NCBI GenBank assembly: GCA_948146395.1
Contig: OX411547.1
Span: 59,890,066 to 59,954,065 of the forward strand
Direction: 5' to 3'
DNA from: Fragum whitleyi
Lineage: Eukaryota > Mollusca > Bivalvia > Cardiida > Cardiidae
Length of the DNA: 64,000 bases
The notes below the pieces were generated by a model. That model did no database searches. It was not told the origin of the DNA and worked only from the letters and a program-made list of their open reading frames with translations. Positions 46,401-49,569 of the stretch are shown piece by piece. The first letter of the stretch is position 1. Every line of letters starts with the position of its first letter. The translations under genes were made by a program, and so were the position numbers.

Positions 46401-49297
46401 GTGTTTTCCAAACTAAATTTCTTTTTAACAAAATAAAAAAAAACAAAATAATGATAATCCGATCTATTCTTTTTCCCGTCAATATCGTAATACAACTGCG
46501 CACAACGACAAATGTAAACGCCGTTTTGCAGGTGCTAGATAATGCAAAAAATCAAGTAATAAAAGGAAATTCTTTCTGATTTATTCTTCTTGATAATCGG
46601 CTTACATGTAGAATGAGTCCGATTGAGACGAGGTTCAAATTCACGATTTTACTACCTGTGCTTATTTGTACGTAAACTTTTTTTTCAAAGAATACTTACC
46701 CAGCTCTTTACACAGTAACACCGGATGGTTTTCGACCCAGTTCGTGTTGCTATAAAACGACAATATAAGATGGAAAATCTGTCCAAGTATTTGACGTCCA
46801 TATTTGTTGTCCACTTGGGATTTCAGTAAGGTCTGTATTAGTGATTGTCGAAGGTTGTATAACAACCTGTGTCCTGAATTAAGAAATTTTACAGTTTTTT
46901 TAACTGCAATTAGCACAGATTTTTTTTTCAAGTAGGCCTAAAAGTCTTATGACAAAACGTGACAAGTTTTAAAACTCAGCGACAACACCAAATGTTTAGG
47001 GGTTATATTTTATTTTGTTTTGTTTTGTTTTGTTCTTGCTGGTCTTGTTTTGATATGTTTAACGCAGCACTCAGGTGTATTTTCAAAACTGAGCTCAGAA
47101 ATCTATATACGAATATATAATTTACAAGTCATGGCACAAAATCTACCTATAAAAGTTTCTTTTCAGACAAATTTAGGCGAATGAACCACTTGACACTTAA
47201 CAAAAACATCAATAAAAACCCAAAGATGCTCAATAATATTGCCGATTTTGTAAATCAATAATTTATTTGTTGTGTCTGGGCGATGTTCATGATTGATTTA
47301 TAGTTTTTTTAAATAATATTTTATCGTTTATAAGTAGCCAAGGACATACATACAGTAAGCACAAATAAGAAATAAATCAGTAGTAGTTACGAAACATTCC
47401 ATAATGCTTTTCGGTGATTCATCGAGTAATAACGGTAGATTATCATTTTGATAAACTAAACTTACCGCCTTACCAGTGCAATTTTAAAAAAAAAACTTAT
47501 ACCCCGTTTTCGTTCATTTCAGCCTATCTGACGTCACAATGAACGTTGCGTAGGAATCACGTGTAAAATGAACGCACGCACTTTAAGAAAATATGTCCTA
47601 GGATGTTCCAATTTTGTCTCATTTATGCATTTAAGAAAATAGAATAATCTTTTGTTTTTCGAGTAAGCTCTAGTTTATTTCATTTCCCGAACAACAAAAG
47701 CTATATTATTACTCGTGGCTCTGCCACTCGTGAAAATATAGCATTTGTTGTTCACTCAATGAATCGATCTGACACTGAACAAACGATTATCATCTATTTT
47801 GTTATCCGCTTACGACATGTCAAAAGTATTTGTCAAGGAATATATTTTGTTGTCGTCAGGAAGAAATAAAGTAAAAAAAATAACATTTCCAACCTTCTAC
47901 AATTTGCTCGTTTGAGAATGTCCAGCTAGGGTTTTCCAGATGTTGCACGCTGGAAACAGTAGTATAATCAGTAATTTCGGCAATTCTTTCTCTGACTTTG
48001 AAACTGCTCTCTGAAACAAATACAGTTAAACACATCGTGAAATTGACACTCGCTGCGATCATTCAATATCACTCACTCAGCATTGAGCATTCATACTCAC
48101 TCAAATCGATCAAAAACGCTCCGAAGTCATTATAAAACATTTCGAAATCGCTCAGACTCATCAACATTTAATTCAAATTAATCAAATTGTTCTACCATTT
48201 TATTGGCTGGTGTGAATTTAAACTGTCAGATTGGTCCATGAAGACACACAAACAGAAAATTTCGTAAATACTTTTGAACAAAATTAGCGATATTGGATTA
48301 CCTTCCTTTATTTTCACTCAAAACTCGCTCCACACAATTTTTCAATTTTATTCCGAAATCATTTATCTTGACAAATTCACGATGTTGTTAACTGTAGGTA
48401 CGCAGAAATACCGTATTTTCTAGACAATAAGCCGCTCGGCATATATGTCCCGGCTCTCTTTTTTGACTATTTTGGAAATAAAAATCAGCACAAAGGCTCA
48501 GAGGGGAAAAACTCGACCAAGATCATAGAAATTCTAAATTCAATTCTGTATTGTTTTTGGATTCGTCTAAGTCTAAATCGTAGCCTTGGGTCTTAAATCT
48601 TAGTCTTGATTATAGTATTATTAGCGATTTTAGTCTTATTCATAAAGACAACCCTTGAAATTCCTTTTTTGGGCAGATAAGCCGCAGCTTATTGTCTAGA
48701 GAATACGGTACCAATTTACAACAAATTACTGTACCATGTGAAGCGATGCTTAATTTTCTACTGCTGAGCTCAACGGATACACTCTTCAACCTTTTAACGA
48801 ATACATTGAAGATAAAAATATTCAGAGGAATACAGAAGCTTAATTAATCTCGCGAAACAGAATTTATCGAAACAGATTGTTAACTCTTTTGGATACGAGT
48901 ATACATTGAATGTACCCGGTTTGGGTAAAGGCAGTTTTGGTATTAATACGGACGAACGTAAGCAGCAAAGTGTCATTTTATAAAATCGGACTTTTAATTA
49001 AACCAAGCATCACAATTTCCTAGATTTTATTAGAGGTTAAATAGAGATAATTGTCAAATTCTTACCCCGATCTTCATCAAATATCTCCATTCTTCTGAAT
49101 GATCTCAGCAAATCTTTGTCGTCAATATTGGTAATAGAAATATTTCCATAAATATAATTTTTGAAAACTAAAGACACTATGTCTTGTATACTGTAGTCAG
49201 TATCCAAAATTTCGGGTGAATTTTCAGGGAGAAAACATAGTGTCTGGCACGTTAAGCACGTGATAACGAATGTGTGTAACGAAAGTATCATCTTCAT
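2405..49297 (-). CDS. VWA7-like single-pass membrane protein, 19 exons, 1,002 aa
   Basis: Hand-assembled multi-exon gene. Exons in transcription order: 49066-49297, 47894-48010, 46700-46873, 41722-41913, 40698-40880, 37587-37718, 34915-35045, 32361-32526, 31204-31283, 29382-29538, 12317-12489, 9657-9768, 9061-9262, 8289-8382, 7293-7531, 6737-6878, 6057-6259, 5018-5138, 2405-2563. Every junction is GT-AG, phases match throughout, and the sum is 1,003 codons including TGA. The order of motifs follows human VWA7 (about 890 aa): FYSNTNWVE, CRHGG then SPHYFLHTEAAALA, a vWA-like core, VSGGSVYVTNKGDIG, then beta-sandwich strands. Human VWA7 lacks the two extra Cys-rich modules found before the C-terminal helix here. 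Seen directly: signal peptide, many NxS/T sites, terminal TM helix, hence secretory pathway and cell surface. The molecular function of VWA7 is poorly known. Odd: the vWA core is about 50-60 residues short and lacks the DxSxS metal site. I cannot exclude a missed exon, because introns 1-6 are all phase 1. Confidence 0.85.
2672..2719. repeat. 22-bp arm perfect or near-perfect hairpin
   Basis: Arms ACCGAGGTTTCCTAATGA and its complement are separated by 4 nt, in intron 18. A foldback insertion is the simplest reading. Confidence 0.7.
3170..5018. repeat. minisatellite containing exon-18 donor copies
   Basis: Units of about 47-50 bp, clearest at 4,537-5,018, with degenerate ones at about 3,280-3,600. 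Each carries GTTGTCCATTGCCTTACCTG then AGTAGCAC on the plus strand. The minus-strand reading, GTGCTACTCAGGTAA, is almost the true 3' end and donor of exon 18 (AGTGCTACCCAGGTAAGTA). A 914-bp inverted-repeat element interrupts the array. Confidence 0.7.
3625..4538. mobile_element. 914-bp inverted-repeat element inside the minisatellite
   Basis: Termini TATAGTCCGTTTGTCTTCTA and the matching inverted TAGAAGTCAAACGGACTATA (about 30 bp, few mismatches) bound AT-rich DNA without a transposase frame. Flanking minisatellite units lie directly on both sides. TA ends suggest a Tc1/mariner-like non-autonomous element. Confidence 0.65.
5018..5138 (-). CDS. VWA7-like exon 18: Cys-rich module 2, second half and Thr-rich stalk (residues 910-950)
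   Basis: Phase 2 to 0, 121 nt. It encodes TDCCHTDVYINLIDIAGNIG then QCHANTTVLYPTTTTISATQ. It repeats the CC...DxAGNxGxC signature of exon 16 and ends in a Thr/Ser-rich stalk. Acceptor ttttccag, donor gtaagta. Degenerate copies of this donor region form the minisatellite downstream. Confidence 0.86.
5235..5375. repeat. short deletion copy of an inverted-repeat family (relatives at 33,975-34,410 and 55,195-55,620)
   Basis: Contains only the two ends of the family: GTAATCGGGAACCCT then GGCGATTCTA, and AAGTCCGAGTGATGTTCCGA. The internal part seen in the 430-bp relatives is missing. Confidence 0.5.
6057..6259 (-). CDS. VWA7-like exon 17: Cys-rich module 2, first half (residues 843-909)
   Basis: Phase 0 to 2, 203 nt. 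It encodes TIQVSGSCDFQNINC and CRNMSWSMRAEITNHIYSIS, aligned with VTKVTGKCD and QTWSMEAEIGD of exon 15. The acceptor was set at tgtgtcag because it alone keeps the frame from exon 16; the nearby ggcag would shift it. Donor gtagag. Confidence 0.8.
6737..6878 (-). CDS. VWA7-like exon 16: Cys-rich module 1, second half (residues 795-842)
   Basis: Phase 2 to 0, 142 nt. It encodes ADCCHQRAAITAVDLAGNVG followed by LCNVTITP. The CC.....ITAxDxAGNxGxC signature is typical of the last strands of these modules. Acceptor ctttcag, donor gtaagtt. Confidence 0.86.
7293..7531 (-). CDS. VWA7-like exon 15: Cys-rich module 1, first half (residues 716-794)
   Basis: Phase 0 to 2, 239 nt. It encodes AVDNHEPSCNVTKVTGKCD, CSCVNQTWSMEAEIGD and GVIKATLK. 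The pattern (PxCxV..V.GxC, then a TW/SW-centred strand) recurs in exon 17. It looks like the extracellular beta-sandwich modules that invertebrate VWA7/hemicentin-like proteins carry before the membrane. Acceptor aattgcag, donor gtaagtg. Confidence 0.85.
8001..8052. repeat. palindrome with a 28-bp perfect core
   Basis: The core GGTGCGACTTAAAC and its complement run without a spacer at 8,014-8,041. An outer imperfect pair (TCGACTAA / TTAGTCGA) extends it to about 52 bp. Located in intron 14. Confidence 0.75.
8289..8382 (-). CDS. VWA7-like exon 14 (residues 684-715)
   Basis: Phase 2 to 0, 94 nt. It encodes TLTVSANAEGAPANKVQYSV then RLTVEENITR, matching the VWA7 end 'VTVTAGGREANPVPPTHAFLRLLVSA'. 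This closes the part shared with vertebrate VWA7. Acceptor tttccag, donor gtatct (weak but usable). Confidence 0.85.
8574..8782. mobile_element. MITE-B, complete copy
   Basis: Terminal inverted repeats GTGACCCGTCACGCAAAAAG and CTTTTCACGTGACGGGTCAC flank a central palindrome around CGACCCTAGTCAGTCTGCG. No coding frame. Sits in intron 13 between exons 13 and 14. Confidence 0.75.
9061..9262 (-). CDS. VWA7-like exon 13 (residues 617-683)
   Basis: Phase 1 to 2, 202 nt. It encodes SVTLTYRVTNVGGGTTTVVV, then NITGTFVIKAG, the CARDB-like last beta-sandwich of VWA7 ('VPLSLRIASFSG...'). Acceptor ataacag, donor gtgagtac. It contains one N-glycosylation sequon (NIT). Confidence 0.88.
9657..9768 (-). CDS. 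VWA7-like exon 12 (residues 580-616)
   Basis: Phase 0 to 1, 112 nt. It encodes EFKFAIEGRDKSGNPFRRLD and AVKLEVLKVSG, matching VWA7 'PFSLELIGQDAAGRRLHR' and 'VPVLLELSG'. Acceptor ttatgcag, donor gtaaga. Confidence 0.87.
10921..11363. mobile_element. MITE-A copy a
   Basis: The family is defined by ends TACAGTTAACAACATCGTGA and its inverse, with internal GGAGGTAAT and a palindrome AATTTTGTTCA / TGAACAAAATT. This copy has diverged ends (CAGTTAAAAATATCGTGAAA) and a clear central palindrome at about 11,038-11,070. Forward orientation, in intron 11. Confidence 0.7.
11515..12290. repeat. inverted duplicate pair with about 450-bp spacer
   Basis: The segment at about 11,515-11,690 (TTCGGAAATGTGTATATTTT, GATTAAGAATGGCC) returns in inverted form at about 12,140-12,290 (GGCCATCCTTAATCATCTAA, CACATTTCCAAATC). 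Could be one foldback element or two opposite insertions. Confidence 0.5.
12317..12489 (-). CDS. VWA7-like exon 11 (residues 522-579)
   Basis: Phase 1 to 0, 173 nt. It encodes TSVQVSVPLYNKVKSVDRIL and TYITIPAS, corresponding to the next VWA7 Ig-like strands. It continues directly from 'YPLVGRPIAG' of exon 10 as in VWA7, so no exon seems lost in the very long intron between them. Acceptor aatttcag, donor gtaagtat. Confidence 0.86.
12622..12858. mobile_element. MITE-C copy
   Basis: Ends TGAGCCTGTGCGTGAGATTT and AAATGTCACGCACAGGCTCA form inverted repeats about 30 bp long. Non-coding interior shared with copies at 34,699 and 46,069. In intron 10, about 130 bp upstream of the exon 11 acceptor. 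Confidence 0.75.
13032..13314 (-). mobile_element. tRNA-derived SINE, best-preserved copy
   Basis: Minus-strand head at 13,240-13,308 resembles a tRNA: a 6-bp acceptor stem GCCGTC/GACGGC, A-box-like TAGCGCAGTTGTTAGCGC, B-box GGTTCGATCC, and anticodon loop CTGGCAA (GGC, Ala-like). The body follows with GGAGCACCTAACAATGGATT on the plus strand. Relatives occur at 14,165, 19,190, 26,516, 36,210 and 53,464. Too degenerate at the anticodon stem for a working tRNA. Confidence 0.7.
14165..14397 (-). mobile_element. SINE copy, diverged
   Basis: Same body (CTCCAGCTGCTATCCCACAT) and decayed tRNA-like head ending at a GGCGGCT motif. The B-box is mutated. Confidence 0.6.
15490..16830. mobile_element. tandem-cored element, about 8 units of about 155 bp
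   Basis: Units repeat CAAAGGGCAATAACTCAAAA, GAGATCTATAAGTGTAC and GTTGCTAGCACTTATG. The right side carries an ACGG/GACA microsatellite (about 16,735-16,782) and a terminal hairpin ACCGGTAACCGGT; the left end begins CCCCCACCGG. Non-coding, pearl-like layout. Confidence 0.65.
16830..17580. repeat. fragmented repeats including a MITE-B 5' half
   Basis: 17,278-17,400 matches the left half of MITE-B (GTGACCCGTCATGCAAAAAG, then GGTCCAGCATAGGTCAA). The flanks match each other and 14,470-14,560 / 15,240-15,440 (CAAAGGGAAATAAC, GGTGATCCC). No gene. Confidence 0.5.
18198..18431. mobile_element. MITE-D copy 1
   Basis: Ends AACCCTTGTCATGCTGAA and TTCAGCATGACAAAAGTT are inverted repeats. The interior GCAGTCTGATCTTCGTCTAT matches copy 2 at 24,039-24,280. 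Confidence 0.6.
19190..19465 (-). mobile_element. SINE copy
   Basis: Body with GGAGCACCTAACAATGGATT and a tRNA-like head (CAACTGCGCTATGAC, GGGGATCAAACTC). It carries an extra ACCTTTCAGC duplication in the head. It also preserves the empty target site used by MITE-A copy i. Confidence 0.65.
19500..21790. other. intron 10 stretch with no recognised feature
   Basis: AT-rich DNA with a TTTA microsatellite (19,621-19,650) followed by a G-run. No splice-flanked open frame, tRNA or clear inverted repeat was recognised. Confidence 0.4.
21795..22060. mobile_element. fragment of an AACAAGAG-ended tandem-cored element
   Basis: Starts AACAAGAGGACCATTGGCCC and ends in GGTCAAAAATGAGGTCA-type units (minus-strand sense) shared with the 38.3-40.3 kb array. 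It truncates the Gag pseudogene. Confidence 0.6.
22045..22838 (-). pseudogene. retrotransposon Gag-like fragment (Pao/BEL type), truncated with an internal stop
   Basis: A charged coiled-coil region (KAKLRRQKVEIESKLELSNK) is followed by four EPQxQS-like repeats, then a segment NFDDRPETFPLWKSMFKSI and PNEEFDLLIRYLG. The last resembles the F.G.P..W..F pattern of Pao/BEL Gag (DUF1759). One in-frame TAG at 22,341-22,343 splits the frame. The 3' side is cut by a tandem-cored element, and no protease, RT or integrase remains. Opposite ends and LTRs were not seen. Assignment to Pao/BEL is by motif only. Confidence 0.5.
22840..24035. other. intron 10 stretch with no recognised gene
   Basis: Contains a pair of similar motifs, GTCGGCTAACCCTGCGCA and GTCGGCTAAACCTGCGCA (about 23,075 and 23,275), about 200 bp apart, hinting at a local degenerate repeat. 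Otherwise AT-rich and featureless. Confidence 0.35.
24039..24280. mobile_element. MITE-D copy 2
   Basis: Ends TACCCTTGTCATGCTGAATA and CTCAGCATAAGGGTTAAC. The interior shares the GTGCAGGCTGATGTTGGTCT motif (inverted) with copy 1. Confidence 0.6.
25525..25784. mobile_element. MITE-B copy
   Basis: Ends GTGACCTGTCACGCAAAAAG and TTTTTGTGTGACAGGTCA, with interior TGATCCAGCATAGGTCAACC and a central palindrome TCAGTCTGC / GTCTGACTAGGGTCGAC. The longest complete copy here. Confidence 0.75.
26516..26665 (-). mobile_element. SINE copy, truncated
   Basis: Body only (GCGGCTGGAGCATCTATCAA, CAGCTGCTATCCCACAAAGG). The tRNA-like head is replaced by unrelated sequence after about 26,665. Confidence 0.55.
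26700..29370. other. intron 10 stretch, mostly unrecognised
   Basis: Holds a CCCGGGAC-rich patch at 27,660-28,030, an A/C homopolymer run at 28,320-28,340, and a segment at 28,915-29,015 (CTTAAGAACGGGCAAAC, AAGAACGGGCACAAC) that returns at 13,396-13,500. No exon-like frame. Confidence 0.35.
29382..29538 (-). CDS. VWA7-like exon 10 (residues 470-521)
   Basis: Phase 0 to 1, 157 nt. It encodes HPKPGIWKF, EISAKTDLDFSYKF and YPLVGRPIAG, matching VWA7 'PPQTGTWEI', 'QTSLDFLFHF' and 'YPLTQPVAG' in order. Donor gtacgta; the acceptor is caaaaag after a T-rich tract, a poor -3 base but the only frame-compatible AG. The 16.9-kb intron 10 follows. Confidence 0.87.
29890..30296. repeat. 203-bp tandem duplication with an 18-bp-arm hairpin in each copy
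   Basis: Copies start at about 29,891 and 30,094 and differ at only a few positions. Each contains GGGTCAATTTTCTCTATA, a 4-nt loop and the exact complement. The high identity points to recent duplication. Confidence 0.85.
30274..30505. repeat. 122-bp tandem duplication, diverged
   Basis: TATAATCTTTGACTTGGTAG recurs at about 30,274 and 30,396, each followed by GGTTTGCTTATAAC and TCTATTCAATATAT. It continues directly from the 203-bp duplication and runs into a MITE-B end. Confidence 0.65.
30485..30557. mobile_element. MITE-B 3' fragment
   Basis: GACACTTTACGCACTACATA and TTTTTTGCGTGACGAGTCAC match the right end of MITE-B; the left part is missing. Confidence 0.5.
31204..31283 (-). CDS. VWA7-like small exon 9 (residues 443-469)
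   Basis: An 80-nt exon found by phase: exon 8 ends in phase 1 and exon 10 starts in phase 0. The acceptor tttgattag and donor gtaagta give FRDPNRASKQTLGSRLVVV in the only open frame, equivalent to the VWA7 'NPAG...' hinge and the next strand. A second AG at the internal 'cacaag' would give the same frame three residues shorter, so the 5' edge is slightly uncertain. Confidence 0.75.
31410..31500. repeat. (TTA)n microsatellite
   Basis: About 85 bp of nearly pure TTA/ATT repeat in intron 8. Poly-isoleucine frames over it are artefacts. Confidence 0.95.
32361..32526 (-). CDS. VWA7-like exon 8: first post-vWA beta-sandwich (residues 388-442)
   Basis: Phase 0 to 1, 166 nt. It encodes FTIPVDDLVSNLTIKIQ, matching the VWA7 segment 'F.VD..L..ITVRI'. 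Acceptor tttctttgcag, donor gtaagtac. The acceptor tract abuts the end of a tandem-cored element (32,538-33,835). Confidence 0.87.
32538..33835. mobile_element. tandem-cored element abutting exon 8
   Basis: Left end AACAAGAGCCGTCAGAGACG with GCTCCCCGAATAAG; right end CTTCGGGGAGCATAA. Internal units of about 335 bp repeat AAAGGTAACAAACATTTAGC and CCGTCACAGTTACATCATCA, each followed by an ACGG microsatellite (33,363-33,385; 33,698-33,794). The left end touches the polypyrimidine tract of exon 8. Confidence 0.7.
33975..34410. mobile_element. inverted-repeat family member (about 435 bp)
   Basis: Bounded by CCAATCGAGAACCCTCGGCG and CGGAAAAATCCGAATGTTGT. Interior ATGACGTAACAAACATC and AACGAAACGCAGTATTTTAA return in inverted orientation at 55,195-55,620. 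Non-coding. Confidence 0.55.
34699..34903. mobile_element. MITE-C copy next to the exon 7 donor
   Basis: Ends ATGAGCCTGTGTGTGATATT and GAAATGTCACGTACAGGCTC. Its right end lies about 10 nt from the exon 7 splice donor at 34,914. Confidence 0.7.
34915..35045 (-). CDS. VWA7-like exon 7: end of vWA domain (residues 344-387)
   Basis: Phase 1 to 0, 131 nt. It encodes LYNIIAQVSGGSVYVTNKGD and VVDLIK, the well-conserved 'A..SGG.V....K.DI..V..I' end of VWA7-type vWA domains. Acceptor tgtacag, donor gtaggaa. The first intronic bases are followed within about 12 nt by the end of a MITE-C copy. Confidence 0.88.
35100..36205. other. intron 6 stretch with no recognised feature
   Basis: AT-rich DNA without a supported exon or repeat boundary. 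Confidence 0.4.
36210..36467 (-). mobile_element. SINE copy
   Basis: GCGGCGACTGGAGCATCTAG, ATAGATTCCTGGTGTTTCTC and a decayed tRNA-like head ending CTTTGACGGCGGCTT. Confidence 0.6.
36470..37580. other. intron 6 stretch with no recognised feature
   Basis: AT-rich, no clear repeat or exon seen. Confidence 0.4.
37587..37718 (-). CDS. VWA7-like exon 6: later vWA strand (residues 300-343)
   Basis: Phase 1-1, 132 nt. It encodes QLVIIKTKTSVS and ENVHVFYIVPETKQG, lining up with the VWA7 strand 'CRVTFLVTED' late in the vWA fold. The vWA middle (normally the xGGGDxPE segment) is not found between exons 5 and 6; that intron holds the 144-bp tandem array. Acceptor ttttcag, donor gtaaata. Confidence 0.82.
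37980..38187. mobile_element. end fragment of an AACAAGAG-type element
   Basis: Terminates GGGCCAACGGCTCCGCTCTTGT, i.e. the CTCTTGTT end at 38,180-38,187 preceded by a small GGCC/GGCT hairpin. The interior is unrelated to the 38.3-kb array. Confidence 0.45.
38330..40315. mobile_element. tandem-cored element, about 13 units of 144-145 bp
   Basis: Left end has AGCTCACCTGA / TCAAGGTGAGCT hairpin arms and a CGTCGTCCGTCG stretch. Units start TTGTAGACACTCTAGAGGCC and contain GGGTCAAGTGGGGTCAAAAA. The right end is GGGCCACTATGGCCCTTTTG then TT. A 144-bp unit is a multiple of three, so long spurious plus-strand frames appear. It fills intron 5, where the missing middle of the vWA domain would be expected. 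Confidence 0.8.
40698..40880 (-). CDS. VWA7-like exon 5: first strand of a degenerate vWA domain (residues 239-299)
   Basis: Phase 1-1, 183 nt. It encodes TIDRLLGVQ followed by VTYVFIDFDIASDPEAEL. In VWA7 this is the first vWA strand and the MIDAS loop (family VIDTTGSM, i.e. DxSxS or close). Here the loop reads D267-F-D-I-A271, so both metal-binding Ser/Thr side chains are replaced. Acceptor cttccag, donor gtaagtc. Confidence 0.85.
41228..41679. mobile_element. MITE-A copy b
   Basis: TACAGTTAACAACAACGTGA left end, TTCACGATGTTGTTAATTGT right end, palindrome GCTAATTTTGTTCA / TGAACAAAATTAGC at about 41,523-41,553. Reverse orientation relative to copy a. Ends 43 nt from the exon 4 donor. Confidence 0.8.
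41722..41913 (-). CDS. VWA7-like exon 4 with CRHGG and SPHYFLH motifs (residues 175-238)
   Basis: Phase 1-1, 192 nt. It encodes CRHGGILDSG, WGINKMSGNP and SPHYFLHTEAAALAIVH, matching the VWA7 block in which a Cys-His-Gly-Gly turn is followed by GINKD and SPHxxLHxxAAxLA. Donor gtaatac, acceptor gtttcag. MITE-A copies lie on both sides, 43 nt past the donor and about 120 nt before the acceptor. Confidence 0.9.
42034..42415. mobile_element. MITE-A copy c
   Basis: Diverged ends (ACAGTTACTTATAACGTAAA, TTTCATTAACTGTA) and a shortened central palindrome (AATATCGCTATGAACAAAAT). Upstream of exon 4 in intron 3. Confidence 0.65.
42852..43105. mobile_element. MITE-B copy, inverted relative to 25.5 kb
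   Basis: GTGACCCGTAACCTATGCAA start, central palindrome CGACCCTAGTCAGACTGCGC / GTGCGCAGACTGACTAG, and GATGGTCCCTTTTTGGACC end. Confidence 0.7.
43288..43700. mobile_element. foldback element, pair member 1
   Basis: Starts GATAATCGTTTGTTTCAGTG and contains hairpin arms ACAACAAAAGCTATA / AATATAGCTTTTGTTGTT. It ends near GATAATCTACCGTTATTTCT. Inverted relative at 47,390-47,797. Confidence 0.6.
43816..44180. mobile_element. MITE-A copy d
   Basis: TACAGTTAACAACATCGTGA start and a decayed end near ATGCCAATTTACGG. It lacks the central palindrome left arm but keeps TATTTATTACCTCCC. Confidence 0.65.
44479..44920. mobile_element. MITE-A copy e
   Basis: TACGGTTAACAACATCGTGA start, AATTTCACGGTGTAACTAAC end, intact AATTTTGTTCAGG / TGAACAAAATT palindrome. 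A MITE-B fragment (44,318-44,400) lies just before it. Confidence 0.78.
45105..45537. mobile_element. MITE-A copy f, nested in MITE-B
   Basis: TACAGTTATCACATCGTGAA start, CGTTGTAACTATCTGTA end, intact palindrome. MITE-B halves flank it: AAGTGTCGACCATAGACAGC on the left, CTTCTCAGATGGCCCATTTT on the right. Confidence 0.75.
46069..46362. mobile_element. MITE-C copy with an internal hairpin
   Basis: Ends TGAGCATGTGCGTAAGATTT and GAAATGTCACGCACATGCTC. It carries an extra 59-bp foldback at 46,115-46,173 (AGTGCAAGACTG arms) absent from the other two copies. Confidence 0.75.
46700..46873 (-). CDS. VWA7-like exon 3 with FYSNTNWVE motif (residues 117-174)
   Basis: Phase 1-1, 174 nt. It encodes RLLYNLRQSLIQTLLKS, then GRQILGQIFHLILSFYSNTNWVE in two overlapping parts: GRQILGQIFH and FYSNTNWVE. 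This is a hallmark of the VWA7 N-terminal region (family pattern FYSHSNWVE). Acceptor aattcag, donor gtaagtatt. A second AG further inside would break the frame, which fixes the acceptor. Confidence 0.9.
47390..47797. mobile_element. foldback element, pair member 2
   Basis: Inverted relative of 43,288-43,700, sharing ACGGTAGATTATCA, AACAACAAAAGCTATATTAT and GAACAAACGATTATC. About 100 bp downstream of exon 2's donor. Confidence 0.6.
47894..48010 (-). CDS. VWA7-like exon 2 (residues 78-116)
   Basis: Phase 1-1 exon, 117 nt. It encodes a segment ending SWTFSNEQIVEG, equivalent to the VWA7 stretch before the conserved LxxLRQ helix. The acceptor is tttgtttcag; the donor gttgga is a weak variant. 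A MITE-A copy ends about 10 nt upstream of this exon, so the branch-point region is transposon sequence. Confidence 0.82.
48021..48396. mobile_element. MITE-A copy g at the exon 2 acceptor
   Basis: TACAGTTAAACACATCGTGA start and TTCACGATGTTGTTAACTGT end, then A. Reverse orientation. Its start lies about 10 nt upstream of exon 2 in transcript sense. Confidence 0.8.
48409..48710. mobile_element. MITE-E, 302 bp
   Basis: Ends TACCGTATTTTCTAGACAAT and ATTGTCTAGAGAATACGGTA, continuing into AAGCCGC / GCAGCTT (about 27 bp, two mismatches). It sits 12 bp from MITE-A copy g in intron 1. Non-coding. Confidence 0.8.
49066..49297 (-). CDS. VWA7-like exon 1: start and signal peptide (residues 1-77)
   Basis: Start ATG at 49295-49297 with A at -3 (ACAATG). 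It opens MKMILSLHTF, a hydrophobic run ending near TCQTLC, a convincing signal peptide. An open frame runs 48 nt further upstream but has no ATG, only a TTG at 49343-49345, so MKM is the start. The rest (DTDYSIQDIVSLVF onward) matches the acidic N-terminal region of VWA7 that follows the signal peptide. The donor is a clean gtaag at 49065 in phase 1. Confidence 0.88.
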
Positions 49298-49395
49298 TGT
49301 TAAAACGAGGCCTTTAGTACACTGTTCTAAAAGTTTTGGTATCAATAGACTTTTCTAGAAAACATAATCACACATGAGTCGTCACTGAGAAGGCG

Positions 49396-49403
49396 CTTTT
49401 ATA
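49396..49403 (-). promoter_or_regulatory. TATA box of the VWA7-like gene
   Basis: TATAAAAG on the minus strand followed by GCGCC, 99 nt upstream of the start codon. Transcription would begin near 49,370, giving a 5' UTR of about 75 nt. Position and sequence fit a focused TATA promoter; the start site itself is inferred. Confidence 0.5.
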
Positions 49404-49569
49404 TTTAGCTTAAACTTAGAATTAGATGTATGCATTGTGAGTCTGAAGAAATCTTTGTATGATGCAACTGTTCTTAAACACAATTCCAACTTGAAATAAA
49501 ATAAAATAAATAAAAAAAAAATAAAAAATAAACAGAACATAATATACAAAAGTTAAAATTGTATTAAGC

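Noticed and set aside
49298..49345. N-terminal extension of exon 1
   Set aside because: The in-frame upstream codon is TTG, not ATG. The ATG at 49,297 has a better context and starts the signal peptide cleanly.
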